Part shown: piece after piece, positions 1 through 8,149 of the stretch
How positions within the stretch are numbered: position 1 is the first letter of the stretch
Layout of the letters: each line of letters starts with the position of its first letter
NCBI GenBank assembly: GCA_002104905.1
Contig: MCFE01000632.1
Span: forward strand, 1-51,335
Origin: Basidiobolus meristosporus CBS 931.73
Taxonomy: Eukaryota > Basidiobolomycota > Basidiobolomycetes > Basidiobolales > Basidiobolaceae
Direction of reading: 5' to 3'
Length of the DNA stretch: 51,335 bases
Position numbers and translations under genes: made by a program
The notes under the pieces: model-generated
The model's input: the letters and a program-made list of their open reading frames with translations, nothing else
Database searches by the model: none
What the model was told of the DNA's origin: nothing

Positions 1-71
1 AAAGTTGTGGCACTACATACACACATATATGTAAAACCATTTCCCCTTTGGTTTGACTCACTTCCATATAT

Positions 72-285
72 ATGCCACCAAAAAATAAAGCAAAATTTTC
101 TGGTTCACAACCAAACCATACTGTTGACAGCAGCAGAATAATAGTTAGACAACAGCTTGCATTGACATCCAGTGCAACAAGCAGGGCTACAACCAAATAA
201 GGCCCTGTGGGCTGTATGCCCACTGAAGGTAATAATGCAGATTTCTCAGGCTCTCAGTTAAGTAGGCAATTGGCAATCTCAGTGG
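72..285 (+). pseudogene. ORF-B copy A, N-terminal exon region (unknown transposon protein)
   Basis: Reading from ATG at 72, the product begins MPPKNKAKFSGSQPNHT and runs 42 codons to a stop at 198-200; the same frame then stays open to the LTR at 286. The segment matches, on the opposite strand, 13972-14205 (copy B), so the frame is conserved between two diverged copies. I do not recognise the family. The gene continues at 1090, after a solo LTR, then at 17391 and 21506 after further insertions. It is the bottom layer of the nest. Seen: the frame, the stop and the homology. Inferred: it is the second (non-transposase) gene of the CCCT-ended tnp2 transposon, because copy B lies divergently beside a tnp2 gene within one pair of inverted ends. 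Confidence 0.55.
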
Positions 286-1089
286 TGTGGTGGTGTAGAG
301 ATACTTCTGGGAGAAGCTACACAACTCAAGGTATGTGAGGTGTCTGATGGGTGCAATAACCTCTGTGTCTAAACTGCTGGTGTCTTTGTCAATATATCAC
401 TATAGTAAAAGTTCCTGCTTCTCTAGCTTCCTAGGTGCTCCAAGTGTATCCAAAGGCCTCTGTGTGTCTTGTGCACTACCCTGATAAGCTCCTTGATGGC
501 AGGTCTGAGATGTACTGTTGAAGGCAGGTGCAGTGATCAACTGCTAATCAATAAGGTAGAAGTGTTACTGATAGAAGGGATCATTTATTGATGAGGGATT
601 GCTTTCCCTTAAATACTTTTCCTGATTGCCAAGTGATTACTAATGACAAGGCTCTAGAAGATTCTAGGTATCAGTGGAATTCTTGATGACATCACTATGA
701 GCCAAAAATATGCCAAGAATGTCCTGGAAGGTTTTAAAGGGCACAGCATATTCAACCAATCAGGAATCAGTAGTCTGAAACCTGTGCAACATAGAAATAC
801 CATATATGGTATTGAAATGGTAGGGAAGGTAACACAGACCTAGGTCATATGTTACGGGTACTGACGCGGGTACTTGCCTTATGTAGATACATATACTGAT
901 CACAAAGCTGAATAACATCTGGGATAACTAATTCTAATAACTAATCAGGGTAAACATCATATGGGGATAATACTGATATTATGGGCAAAAGAAGAATGGG
1001 ATAATACTGATCAGATAAAATATGAATAAGTATATCATAATGACTATAAGAATAAACTTGTCTGTGGGAAGTATGTTTACCCTACTACA
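286..1089 (-). mobile_element. Solo LTR, alpha family
   Basis: In antisense this matches the 804-bp LTRs at 4050-4853 and 6863-7666 from end to end and has exactly the same length (804 bp). It begins TGTGGTGGTG and ends CTACTACA on the + strand. It is flanked by GTGG (282-285) and GCGG (1090-1093), a probable 4-bp target duplication with one change; the intact alpha element also has a 4-bp duplication. No internal element remains, so it is a solo LTR left by LTR-LTR recombination. It splits ORF-B copy A. It is visibly more diverged from the two young LTRs than they are from each other. Confidence 0.85.
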
Positions 1090-1299
1090 GCGGAGCCTCA
1101 AACTGACCATAATACTGATGCAGTAGAGAATATAGTAAAAGCAGTATATTTAGTTGAAGACCAGCAAGTGGCTGTCACAACATTGCCACAACCAATATTA
1201 GCAAGTATGTGTCATCTCATACCAAAGTGTTAATGAGGCAATTAGGTGCAGTGGCTGAGGGGATACATGCAAAGACCCAGAGAAATCAGGTAAGAGTTC
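1090..1299 (+). pseudogene. ORF-B copy A, second segment
   Basis: This continues ORF-B copy A after the solo LTR. The frame reading AEPQTDHNT aligns with AQPQADHCS of copy B (13972-14000, antisense), and the segment MRQLGAVAEGIHAKTQRNQ aligns with MKQLGAVADRIDAMAKRNQ of copy B (near 3300, antisense). Homology stops at 1299, exactly where the CCCTATGAAAATT terminus of the copy B transposon starts, and resumes at 17391. The LTR at 286-1089 therefore entered this gene about 21 bp away from the aligned site where a different LTR entered copy B. Confidence 0.5.
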
Positions 1300-1325
1300 C
1301 CCTATGAAAATTTATTGCAATGATC
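1300..1325 (+). repeat. Left terminal inverted repeat of copy B transposon
   Basis: CCCTATGAAAATTTATTG begins here. The first 13 bases match the opposite end (17378-17390, reversed) at 11 positions, and the first 11 match the miniature element ending at 24177 and the fragment starting at 39639. It lies 330 bp past the ORF-B stop. Confidence 0.65.
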
Positions 1326-1629
1326 CCGTCAAAAGGCTGTCACAAAGTTAAAGCCCCATGACTAAGAGGTACTGATCCCATCAGGGCACCATCCAGAGAC
1401 CGTTGAACAATAATTGCACCCCAGATTTCACAAAAAACTTGGTCAAAATGTTTCATCACAACAATATATAAGTGGCTTTTGATTGGTTCCCTGCCAATTT
1501 GCTCACTTTCTGATCCTGGATACTCTATCACCTCCTATGTTTGTGTGCATTGATTGGCTATTGCCTCTTTTCACACTCCTTACTTCCTGACTCAACAGTT
1601 TCACTAACTTTTCATGCATACAAATTGAT

Positions 1630-3466
1630 TTATTTCCATTGAAACTTCAGTTGAACCTCAATTGCCAATTGTATTGACCTATACAAGTCCCTATACCCTA
1701 CATTAACATTAGGCCTAACCCCACACTGAACAAGTAACTCCACCAAAATCCACCACTCAACAAGTATTTCTGCTGTAATGCTCTGGTTCCACAACTTTGG
1801 CAAGAACCCAACTGCTTTATGCCACTGTTCATTCACTGATTCCCATACATCCTGGTCTTCAGCCAGCACTGCAAGGTCTAGAACCTCATCTGCCAGTCTT
1901 TGCAATAAATACTTGCAATATTCAAGTGCATTTTCTTGAGCACTGCGCTTAAAGAAGTGCTGCAACCCCTTGGTGTGCACATTTATGTTACAAAATTTCA
2001 CTGAAGGCATTGTGATAGTGTTTCAAGTTCTTGATGTTGTAGCCTTGTCTGTCAGTAGGATCTCCACTCTGTCAACAATGGAAGATGTGGAGGCTGTGGT
2101 AGACAAATTGCCCTTTTCTACAAACTCATCTACCTTGCTGGAGTGTAACTCTACAGCCTGCACTTCCTACTCTTGCAAAAACAGCTGTTTTCTTGGTAAT
2201 TTTTTTGGCTATAAAGGGATTCAGTCTGTTCCAGGCTTGCAGCATTAATTGACATGAACTGCAGTATTTTTTACATGCCTCCCTATCTCAGGCTTGGGTG
2301 GACACTTTTCCCTTTACCTTTTCCTTTATCACTGCCAGGTCTTTCACTGCTACTTTGTCTGAGTGCTTCTTGTAATGAACTACATTTTCTCCTTGATAAA
2401 TTCTGCTCTGACGCATCTGTTTTGGCCTGCTTATCCCTTACAGGCACTCTCCTGGCTACCTGATGTTTTTTCTGCTTGTTTTGAGCTCTCAACTGTAGTT
2501 GTGACAGGCTCCTGTCAAAGCTGTTGGTATTTATCACTCCAAGGTCCTTCACTGCTACTTTGACTGAGTGCCTCTTGAGTGGTACAACATTGTTTCTGTG
2601 ATAAATGTTATGCTGGTGCATCTGTGTCCACCTGTCTGTCCCTAATTTGCACTCTTCCAGCTACCTGATGTCTCTTTGACCCTTGTCTGGAGCCTTTGGC
2701 CCTGCTTGTAACAGGCCCTTCAGGAAGCTGCTGGTTTTTAGCAATAGCACCCTTGTTCTTTTGCCTTTGATAGTTTTAGCTATTCTGAAGATACTTTTTT
2801 GGCCTACCAATGCTGGCCCAAAATCTGTTTGCCTGATTGAGTCCAGGATAACGCACATGGAATAAGTCAGGTGCATTCTGCTTGGCCTTGAGTTCCTGAT
2901 GGTCCCATGGTATTCCAGCCTTAAGGAGATGGCATGCTAGACTTCTGATGGCCTTTTGAATATTAGCCCACTCTTCATTATTGCACTCAACAGCTTCACA
3001 GATCTTCAATGTCTTCTGATTATGAGGCTTTGGTATTAACATTGCATTGTCTCCCTCCCATGCTGTGATAGGTTTTTCTGTGGGCTTTATCTTTGGGCAC
3101 TGTTGTTGTGCTTCAAGGACTGTATAGTGTTCCTTAGCTGTTAAATTGGGAAGCAGCTCAATTCTTAGCTGTGACATTGAGCTGCTTGAGTTCCTTCTTT
3201 GCAGCAAAGATACTGCCTTCTCTACCTGGGATATTGATTGCTCTATACCTATTATCCGCTCATCCTGTTTCTAGACTATTTCCTGATTTCTCTTGGCCAT
3301 TGCATCTATCCTATCAGCCACTGCACCTAATTGCTTCATTAATGTTTTGGTATGAGCTGACAACATACTTGCTAATATGGGTTGTGATGATGTTATGATG
3401 GCTACTTGCTAGTCTTCAACTGAGGGTACTGCATTTGCTACATTCTCATCTGCCTGAGGATTACAG
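1630..3466 (-). pseudogene. ORF-B copy B, central and C-terminal part (unknown protein)
   Basis: Read leftwards from 3466, the protein is collinear with copy A (N-terminal), copy C (17391-17537, 21506-21848) and copy D (42122-43335). Long open stretches are 3207-2776 (contains SQVEKAVSLLQRRNSSSSMS, then a WEGDNAML/ HNQKTLKICEAVECNNEEW section) and 2010-1630 (contains DVWESVNEQWHKAVGFLPK and a hydrophobic stretch near EILVEWWILVELL, ending FQWK). Stops interrupt the middle. I recognise no domain; part looks coiled-coil and the lysine/glutamine-rich middle looks disordered. Its 5' part is at 13972-14205, separated by the nested LTR stack. Role unknown; by analogy with two-gene tnp2 transposons it could be an accessory DNA-binding protein, but that is inference. 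Confidence 0.55.
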
Positions 3467-4007
3467 TGTGGTGGTGTATAAGTCCAAGGGAGAGATACAT
3501 CCAACACTTCTTAAGTGTTTTGTGTGTGGGGTGTCCACTGGGTGCAATAATCTCTGGCAAAAGCTTGCTAGGAATACTTGGGTTCTGTCTCTAACTCAAT
3601 GTGATCGGGAATAAAGCCACAAGCTTGTCAAGAGAAAACTATTGAGCTACAATCCCCAACTTTGTTGCCATCTTAACAAAAGTATGTGCTGGGTTCAGCA
3701 TCTTTTTAGATGACAATGTACCAAAGCTTCCAAAGTCAAAACAATTGTGAACTCCACCATCAGGGACTTGATAAGAATGCAGCTTTGGTCAACAGTTACA
3801 AAGACAGAAGAGTATCTTTGCCTGTACAAGGACAAACTTGGGAAAGAATCAATTATTACAAAAGATACCTACTCTGAGTATTCCTCTCAAGTGGTGCCTC
3901 CAAGGTCAGTTGGTATATTGATAAAAGGGCTGCTGATTTATTGTTGAGCAAGTGCCTCCCTTATATACTTTTCTCACTGGCTAAGCAATTACTAATCATG
4001 GTGTTCT
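3467..4007 (-). mobile_element. Solo LTR, beta family, left part
   Basis: In antisense this is the 3' part of a beta LTR that ends CACCACCACA at 3467. It continues at 13530-13971, which is the 5' part and starts TGTAGTGGAG in antisense at 13971. The chromovirus sits between the two, flanked by GTTCT. Without the insertion the LTR is about 978 bp. It contains a TATA-like stretch and AATAAA, and it is related in sequence to LTRs at 24893-25594 and 43336-43905, and more distantly to the alpha LTRs. I see no clear target duplication for the beta LTR itself. Confidence 0.7.
4003..4007. repeat. Target-site duplication GTTCT (left)
   Basis: GTTCT directly precedes the chromovirus LTR (TGTTATG at 4008) and recurs at 13530-13534 directly after the other LTR end (ATGACA at 13529). 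Five bases is the usual size for Ty3-type integrases. Confidence 0.85.
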
Positions 4008-4049
4008 TGTTATGAATAGACACAAGGCAGGAGGAAAAGCTAGGCACGG
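4008..4049 (-). repeat. Chromovirus 1 3' LTR, distal 42 bp
   Basis: TGTTATGAATAGACACAAGG to GGCACGG equals the first 42 bp (13009-13050) of the other LTR. The rest of this LTR resumes at 7671 after the alpha element and its 4-bp duplication. The two pieces sum to 521 bp, exactly the length of the intact LTR. Confidence 0.9.
4046..4049. repeat. Target-site duplication ACGG (left; partner 7667-7670)
   Basis: ACGG ends at 4049 just before the alpha 5' LTR and is repeated at 7667-7670 just after the alpha 3' LTR. The uninterrupted site is visible in the sister LTR (GGCACGGCAGG at 13044-13054), with a single ACGG, which proves the insertion boundaries. Confidence 0.93.
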
Positions 4050-4853
4050 TGTGGTAGGGTAAACATACCTCCCACAGACAAGTTTATTCATATAGTCATT
4101 ATGATATACTTATCCATATTTTATCTTATCAGTATTATCCCATTCTTCTTTTGCCCATATTATCAGTATTATCCCCATATGATGTTTACCCTGATTAGTT
4201 ATTAGCATTAGTTATCCCAGATGTTATTCAGCTTTGTGATCAGTAGATGTATCTATATAAGGCAAGTACCCGCGTCAGTACCCGTGACACATGACCTAGG
4301 TCTGTGTTACCATCTCTACCATTTCAATACCATATATGGTATTTCTATGTTGCACAGGTTTCAGACTACTGATTCCTGATTGGTTGAGAGTGCTGTGCCT
4401 TTTAGAACCTTCCAGGACATTCTTGGCATATTTTTAGCTCATAGTGATGTCATCAAGAATTCCACTGATACCTAGAATCTTCTAGAACCTTGTCATTAGT
4501 AATCACTTGGCAATCAGGAAAAGTATTTAAGGGAAAGCAATCCCTCATCAATAAATGATCCCTTCTATCAGTAACACTTCTACCTTATTGATTAGCAGTT
4601 GATCACTGCACCTGCCTTCAACAGTACATCTCAGACCTGCCATCAAGGAGCTTTTCAGGGTAGTGCACAAGACACACAGAGGCCTTTGGAGACACTTGGA
4701 GCACCTAGGAAGCTAGAGAAGCAGGAGCTTTTACCATAGAGACATACTGACAAAGACACCAGCAGTTTAGACCCAGAGGTTATTGCACCCATCAGACACC
4801 TCACACACTTTGAGTTGTGTAGCTTCTCCCAGGAGTACCTCTACACCACCACA
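4050..4853 (+). repeat. Alpha element 5' LTR (804 bp)
   Basis: It starts TGTGGTAGGG and ends ACCACCACA. Landmarks in order: a 12-bp tandem pair GTACCCGCGTCA/GTACCCGTGACA (4266-4289), the palindrome ATACCATATATGGTAT (4327-4342), a CCAAT-type GATTGG (about 4379), a TATA-like GTATTTAAGG (near 4524) and AATAAA (near 4551), which suggests U3-R-U5 order. Four substitutions separate it from the 3' LTR. Confidence 0.92.
4327..4342. promoter_or_regulatory. CArG-like palindrome in LTR (CCATATATGG)
   Basis: ATACCATATATGGTAT is a perfect 16-bp palindrome containing CC(A/T)6GG, the consensus bound by MADS-box factors (SRF/Mcm1). Perfect CCATATATGG cores also occur at 800-809, 7143-7152, 13339-13348, 13679-13688, 25160-25169, 36489-36498 and 43618-43627, nearly all in LTRs of different families. 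Binding is not shown by sequence alone. Confidence 0.45.
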
Positions 4854-4857
4854 TATT

Positions 4858-4874
4858 TGGCACCCAACGTGGGG
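4858..4874 (+). other. Primer binding site, tRNA type
   Basis: TGGCACCCAACGTGGGG starts four bases after the LTR. It begins with TGG, as expected for pairing with the CCA end of a tRNA, and differs by one base from the classical lysine-tRNA(1,2) primer site of retroviruses. Which fungal tRNA it fits needs the host tRNA set. Confidence 0.75.
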
Positions 4875-4927
4875 GGTTTGACTGAACTGCCCCTAGAAGA
4901 CTTAAGAAAGAACAAATTATCAAGACC

Positions 4928-6085
4928 ATGGATCTACCTTTACCAGGAATGCAAGGAACTCCTTTCTTTGATGGAACCAAAGTTAAAGCTTTCATCAAGA
5001 GGTGGGAGCTTTTCTGCAGAGCCCACAAAATACCTGAGGCCATTATGGCTGAAGAGATGCCCCCCTACAGCACTGATGAGATCATGCTCTCATTATATGA
5101 AAGAAATGATCTGCTGACAAATTGGACCCTCTTGAAGAGCTACTTGATTGATGAATATGGAGAGAGACAAGTTGACTACACACTTCAAGACTTGGAGAAC
5201 TTTGCTTATAGCAAGTTTAAGCAGCTACCATTGAAAGAATACTTGAGTGGCCTTGAGCAAATTGGAGAGTCACTGAAAGCCCAAGGCATTATCACTGATC
5301 TGACTTTATCTGCCTATCTGCTCAGAGCACTACCAGAAGGCCTGGTGAGAAGGATTGAAAACAATCCTACTGTGAAAGCTATGAGTTCACTGCCTGCATT
5401 TCAGTTAGCTAAGCAGATTCTACTTGCCCCTGAAGAAACCTCACCAATCAGAAAGCTTCTTTCAAGCCCAGAACAAAACCAAGATAGCCAAGACATACTT
5501 AATCCCAGCAATCAAAGCACTCAGATTCAGGAGCTGACACAGCAACTAGAGAAACTCTCTTTGCTACTTGCCAGCAAAGCATATGGTCAGAAGCCAGTAG
5601 CAAAAGAAGTCAAATATACATGCATGTGGTGTGACTCTGCCAACCATTCCAAGAGAAATTGCCAAGAGCTTCAGTCATTACTATCCACAGGTGATGTCCT
5701 ATATAGTCCTCAGGGATACATAGTCAGTAAGCATGGTGACAAATTATCCACAGCATTTGGACAAGGAGGAATGAGAGTTCACTACAAGCAAGTCACCTCT
5801 CATACAAGAAAGGTTCACCTCCGTGGAGAAGAAGATCTTGGCTACTTTGATCCAGCTGAAGTTCTGAACTTTGACTATGAGGACCCCAGAGAGGCCCAAG
5901 ATCATATAGCTTCAGTTTATGCTTCAAAGAGACACCATTCTGAAAAAATGGCTAATCCAGGCCCACCAACAAAAGTACCAAGATGTGAGCCAGAAGTTGT
6001 GATTGAGAAGAAAGCATCACCCCCATTAATTTTACAAGAGTCTACCAAGGCCAACAACTACCACATGCAGCCTAGAGTAAAGTAA
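4928..6085 (+). CDS. gag: Alpha element Gag (capsid/nucleocapsid)
   Basis: A 385-residue Gag. The N-terminal two thirds (from MDLPLPGMQGTPFFDGT, with W/F-rich helices around LLTNWTLLKSYLIDEYGER) has the look of a Ty3-type capsid. A glutamine- and leucine-rich stretch near residues 190-215 could be coiled coil. A zinc knuckle follows near residue 230: CMWC-DSAN-H-SKRN-C, the CX2CX4HX4C pattern of nucleocapsid. The C-terminal part is charged. The ATG at 4928 is the first in frame after the primer site. The TAA at 6083-6085 is followed in the same frame by the protease region, so either the stop is read through or it is a recent inactivating change. The product would package the element RNA into virus-like particles in the cytoplasm. 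Confidence 0.85.
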   Translation: MDLPLPGMQGTPFFDGTKVKAFIKRWELFCRAHKIPEAIMAEEMPPYSTDEIMLSLYERNDLLTNWTLLKSYLIDEYGERQVDYTLQDLENFAYSKFKQLPLKEYLSGLEQIGESLKAQGIITDLTLSAYLLRALPEGLVRRIENNPTVKAMSSLPAFQLAKQILLAPEETSPIRKLLSSPEQNQDSQDILNPSNQSTQIQELTQQLEKLSLLLASKAYGQKPVAKEVKYTCMWCDSANHSKRNCQELQSLLSTGDVLYSPQGYIVSKHGDKLSTAFGQGGMRVHYKQVTSHTRKVHLRGEEDLGYFDPAEVLNFDYEDPREAQDHIASVYASKRHHSEKMANPGPPTKVPRCEPEVVIEKKASPPLILQESTKANNYHMQPRVK

Positions 6086-6784
6086 AATGGTACCCCAGAG
6101 GCTCTGAGAAGTCATATACTAGGAAGCAACATATCAATCAAGGTTGGAGAGCTACTCAGTGTATCACCATCTGTAAGAAAGACTCTGGATGAGCATATCA
6201 GAATAAGAAAGCATCCAATTGAATCAACTCAAGGCAACCAGGTCAGGACAGTTCAAGGAAGCCAAAATATCAGTAAGCTGCATCAAAGCCAGAAACACTA
6301 CTACTCAGTGGCAACTGCAACAACTACAGGAACTGTGCATAATCAAGAAATCCTATGTCATATAGACAGTGGATCTGAGATATGTATGATGCCTTTGGAG
6401 GCTTGGAAACAACTACCATGCAAAGACTTATTGCCCATAGACACCAATATCAATTGGAGCATGAAGGATGCCTACTCAGGGCAATCAAAGCTTTTAGGAA
6501 TTATTCACAGCTTCCCTCTCATCATTGAAGGAATACCCCATGAGATCCCAGTATTCATATATGCAAAGGCTAACTTTGAATTACTTCTCGGAAGACCATG
6601 GGAGGTAAAAGCAAGAGCAACTGCAGTGAACTACCCAGATGGTTCAGCATGGTATACTATATACTCAGAGAGCCCAGGACTAACAGCAACCTTCTGTGGT
6701 GTGGACTCAAACAATATCCGATCAATGACATCATGTAGATTTCTATCTCAAGAAAGGACAGGTGGCTTCATTGAGGAAGACTGA
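6086..6784 (+). CDS. Alpha element retropepsin-like protease, same frame as Gag
   Basis: The Gag frame stays open for another 232 codons after the TAA at 6083-6085. First comes a linker with SNISIKVGELLSVSPSVRK, a segment I associate with the region before the protease in basidiomycete Ty3 elements. Then comes the protease: the DSG active site lies in ILCHIDSGSEICMM (near 6353-6394), and a hydrophobic flap-like strand and FELLLGRPW (6580-6600) follow as in RVP_2-type retropepsins. The first ATG in this part is at 6308. The 3' LTR begins 78 bases after the stop at 6784, so there is no room for a polymerase. The protease would cleave Gag in particles. Confidence 0.8.
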   Translation, partial: NGTPEALRSHILGSNISIKVGELLSVSPSVRKTLDEHIRIRKHPIESTQGNQVRTVQGSQNISKLHQSQKHYYSVATATTTGTVHNQEILCHIDSGSEICMMPLEAWKQLPCKDLLPIDTNINWSMKDAYSGQSKLLGIIHSFPLIIEGIPHEIPVFIYAKANFELLLGRPWEVKARATAVNYPDGSAWYTIYSESPGLTATFCGVDSNNIRSMTSCRFLSQERTGGFIEED

Positions 6785-6848
6785 GAGAGCACTTTGTTCT
6801 CCAAACTTACAGTGGTTAGCTAAAAAGTTCCCTGAAACTTTTTAGCTC

Positions 6849-6862
6849 AAGTGGGGGGTGGA
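6849..6862 (+). other. Polypurine tract, alpha element
   Basis: AAGTGGGGGGTGGA lies directly against the 3' LTR, the normal position for plus-strand DNA priming. Confidence 0.8.
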
Positions 6863-7666
6863 TGTGGTAGGGTAAACATATCTCCCACAGACAAGTTTAT
6901 TCATATAGTCATTATGATATACTTATCCATATTTTATCTTATCAGTATTATCCCATTCTTCTTTTGCCCATATTATCAGTATTATCCCCATATGATGTTT
7001 ACCCTGATTAGTTATTAGCATTAGTTATCCCAGAGGTTATTCAGCTTTGTGATCAGTAGATGTATCTATATAAGGCAAGTACCCGCGTCAGTACCCGTGA
7101 CACATGACCTAGGTCTGTGTTACCATCTCTACCATTTCGATACCATATATGGTATTTCTATGTTGCACAGGTTTCAGACTACTGATTCCTGATTGGTTGA
7201 GAGTGCTGTGCCTTTTAGAACCTTCCAGGACATTCTTGGCATATTTTTAGCTCATAGTGATGTCATCAAGAATTCCACTGATACCTAGAATCTTCTAGAA
7301 CCTTGTCATTAGTAATCACTTGGCAATCAGGAAAAGTATTTAAGGGAAAGCAATCCCTCATCAATAAATGATCCCTTCTATCAGTAACACTTCTACCTTA
7401 TTGATTAGCAGTTGATCACTGCACCTGCCTTCAACAGTACATCTCAGACCTGCCATCAAGGAGCTTTTCAGGGTAGTGCACAAGACACACAGAGGCCTTT
7501 GGAGACACTTGGAGCACCTAGGAAGCTAGAGAAGCAGGAGCTTTTACCATAGAGACATACTGACAAAGACACCAGCAGTTTAGACCCAGAGGTTATTGCA
7601 CCCATCAGACACCTCACACACCTTGAGTTGTGTAGCTTCTCCCAGGAGTACCTCTACACCACCACA
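6863..7666 (+). repeat. Alpha element 3' LTR (804 bp)
   Basis: It equals the 5' LTR except for four substitutions that I counted (for example ATACCT to ATATCT near the start, and CAATACC to CGATACC before the palindrome). It is followed by the duplicated ACGG at 7667-7670. Confidence 0.92.
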
Positions 7667-7670
7667 ACGG

Positions 7671-8149
7671 CAGGAAAGGACTTAGGTGTGGACCATCAAG
7701 GCAAGGCAGGATTCAAGGCAAGGCTGTTTATTCAAGACCTGTGTTTATCAGACTGAGGAATACTTAAGGGGGGATAGGACTCTATATACTTTTTGGCTAT
7801 ACTGATGCCAAGAGATATTAGCTAATACTAATGGGGTTGTGGGGTGAGGCACAGCAATGGTGCCGGGGATAATGACATAGATGACACGGCACTGAGACAG
7901 GATGGGGAAATGGATTGGGTCACCTGATCATGTGACTAAGTCATGTGACCTGGTATTTCCATATATAGTACTGGACTATAAAAAATACGATGGAAAGCTT
8001 CCATGGAATGTTCCATTGTGTAACAATGGTTTGGAATGGTCAGAAACTTTCTGGAAGGTGGTAGAAGGTTCCGGAAGGAATCTCTTAGAAATTGAGCTGG
8101 GAAGCTGAAACTTGGCATGGGTGTTCATGGTTGTCATGTGATCATGACA
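7671..8149 (-). repeat. Chromovirus 1 3' LTR, main part
   Basis: It continues the LTR begun at 4008. It ends GATCATGACA at 8149, directly against the pol stop codon and the polypurine tract (antisense GGAAGAGGAGAATAG). It has seven differences from 13009-13529 by my count, one of which destroys the CCATATATGG core (CCATATATAG at 7959-7968). Confidence 0.9.

Larger units (their letters stand above)
4050..7666 (+). mobile_element. Alpha element: gag-protease-only LTR retrotransposon
   Basis: A complete 3617-bp element: LTR (4050-4853), tRNA-type primer site (4858-4874), one gag-protease frame (4928-6784, with one in-frame stop), polypurine tract (6849-6862) and LTR (6863-7666). The 3' LTR follows about 80 bp after the protease, so reverse transcriptase, RNase H and integrase are absent altogether rather than decayed. 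It must use enzymes supplied by another element. By my count the LTRs differ at 4 of 804 positions, so the insertion is young. The ends are TGTGGT...ACCACA. A perfect empty site in the sister chromovirus LTR confirms the borders. Confidence 0.9.

Noticed and set aside
3463-3466. A 4-bp target duplication for the beta solo LTR (ACAG against ATGG at 13972-13975)
   Set aside because: Only two of four bases agree and the aligned gene sequence has extra bases at the junction.
4858-4874. Calling the alpha primer site a lysine-tRNA site outright
   Set aside because: The similarity is to the retroviral lysine site; without the host tRNA sequences the primer cannot be named.
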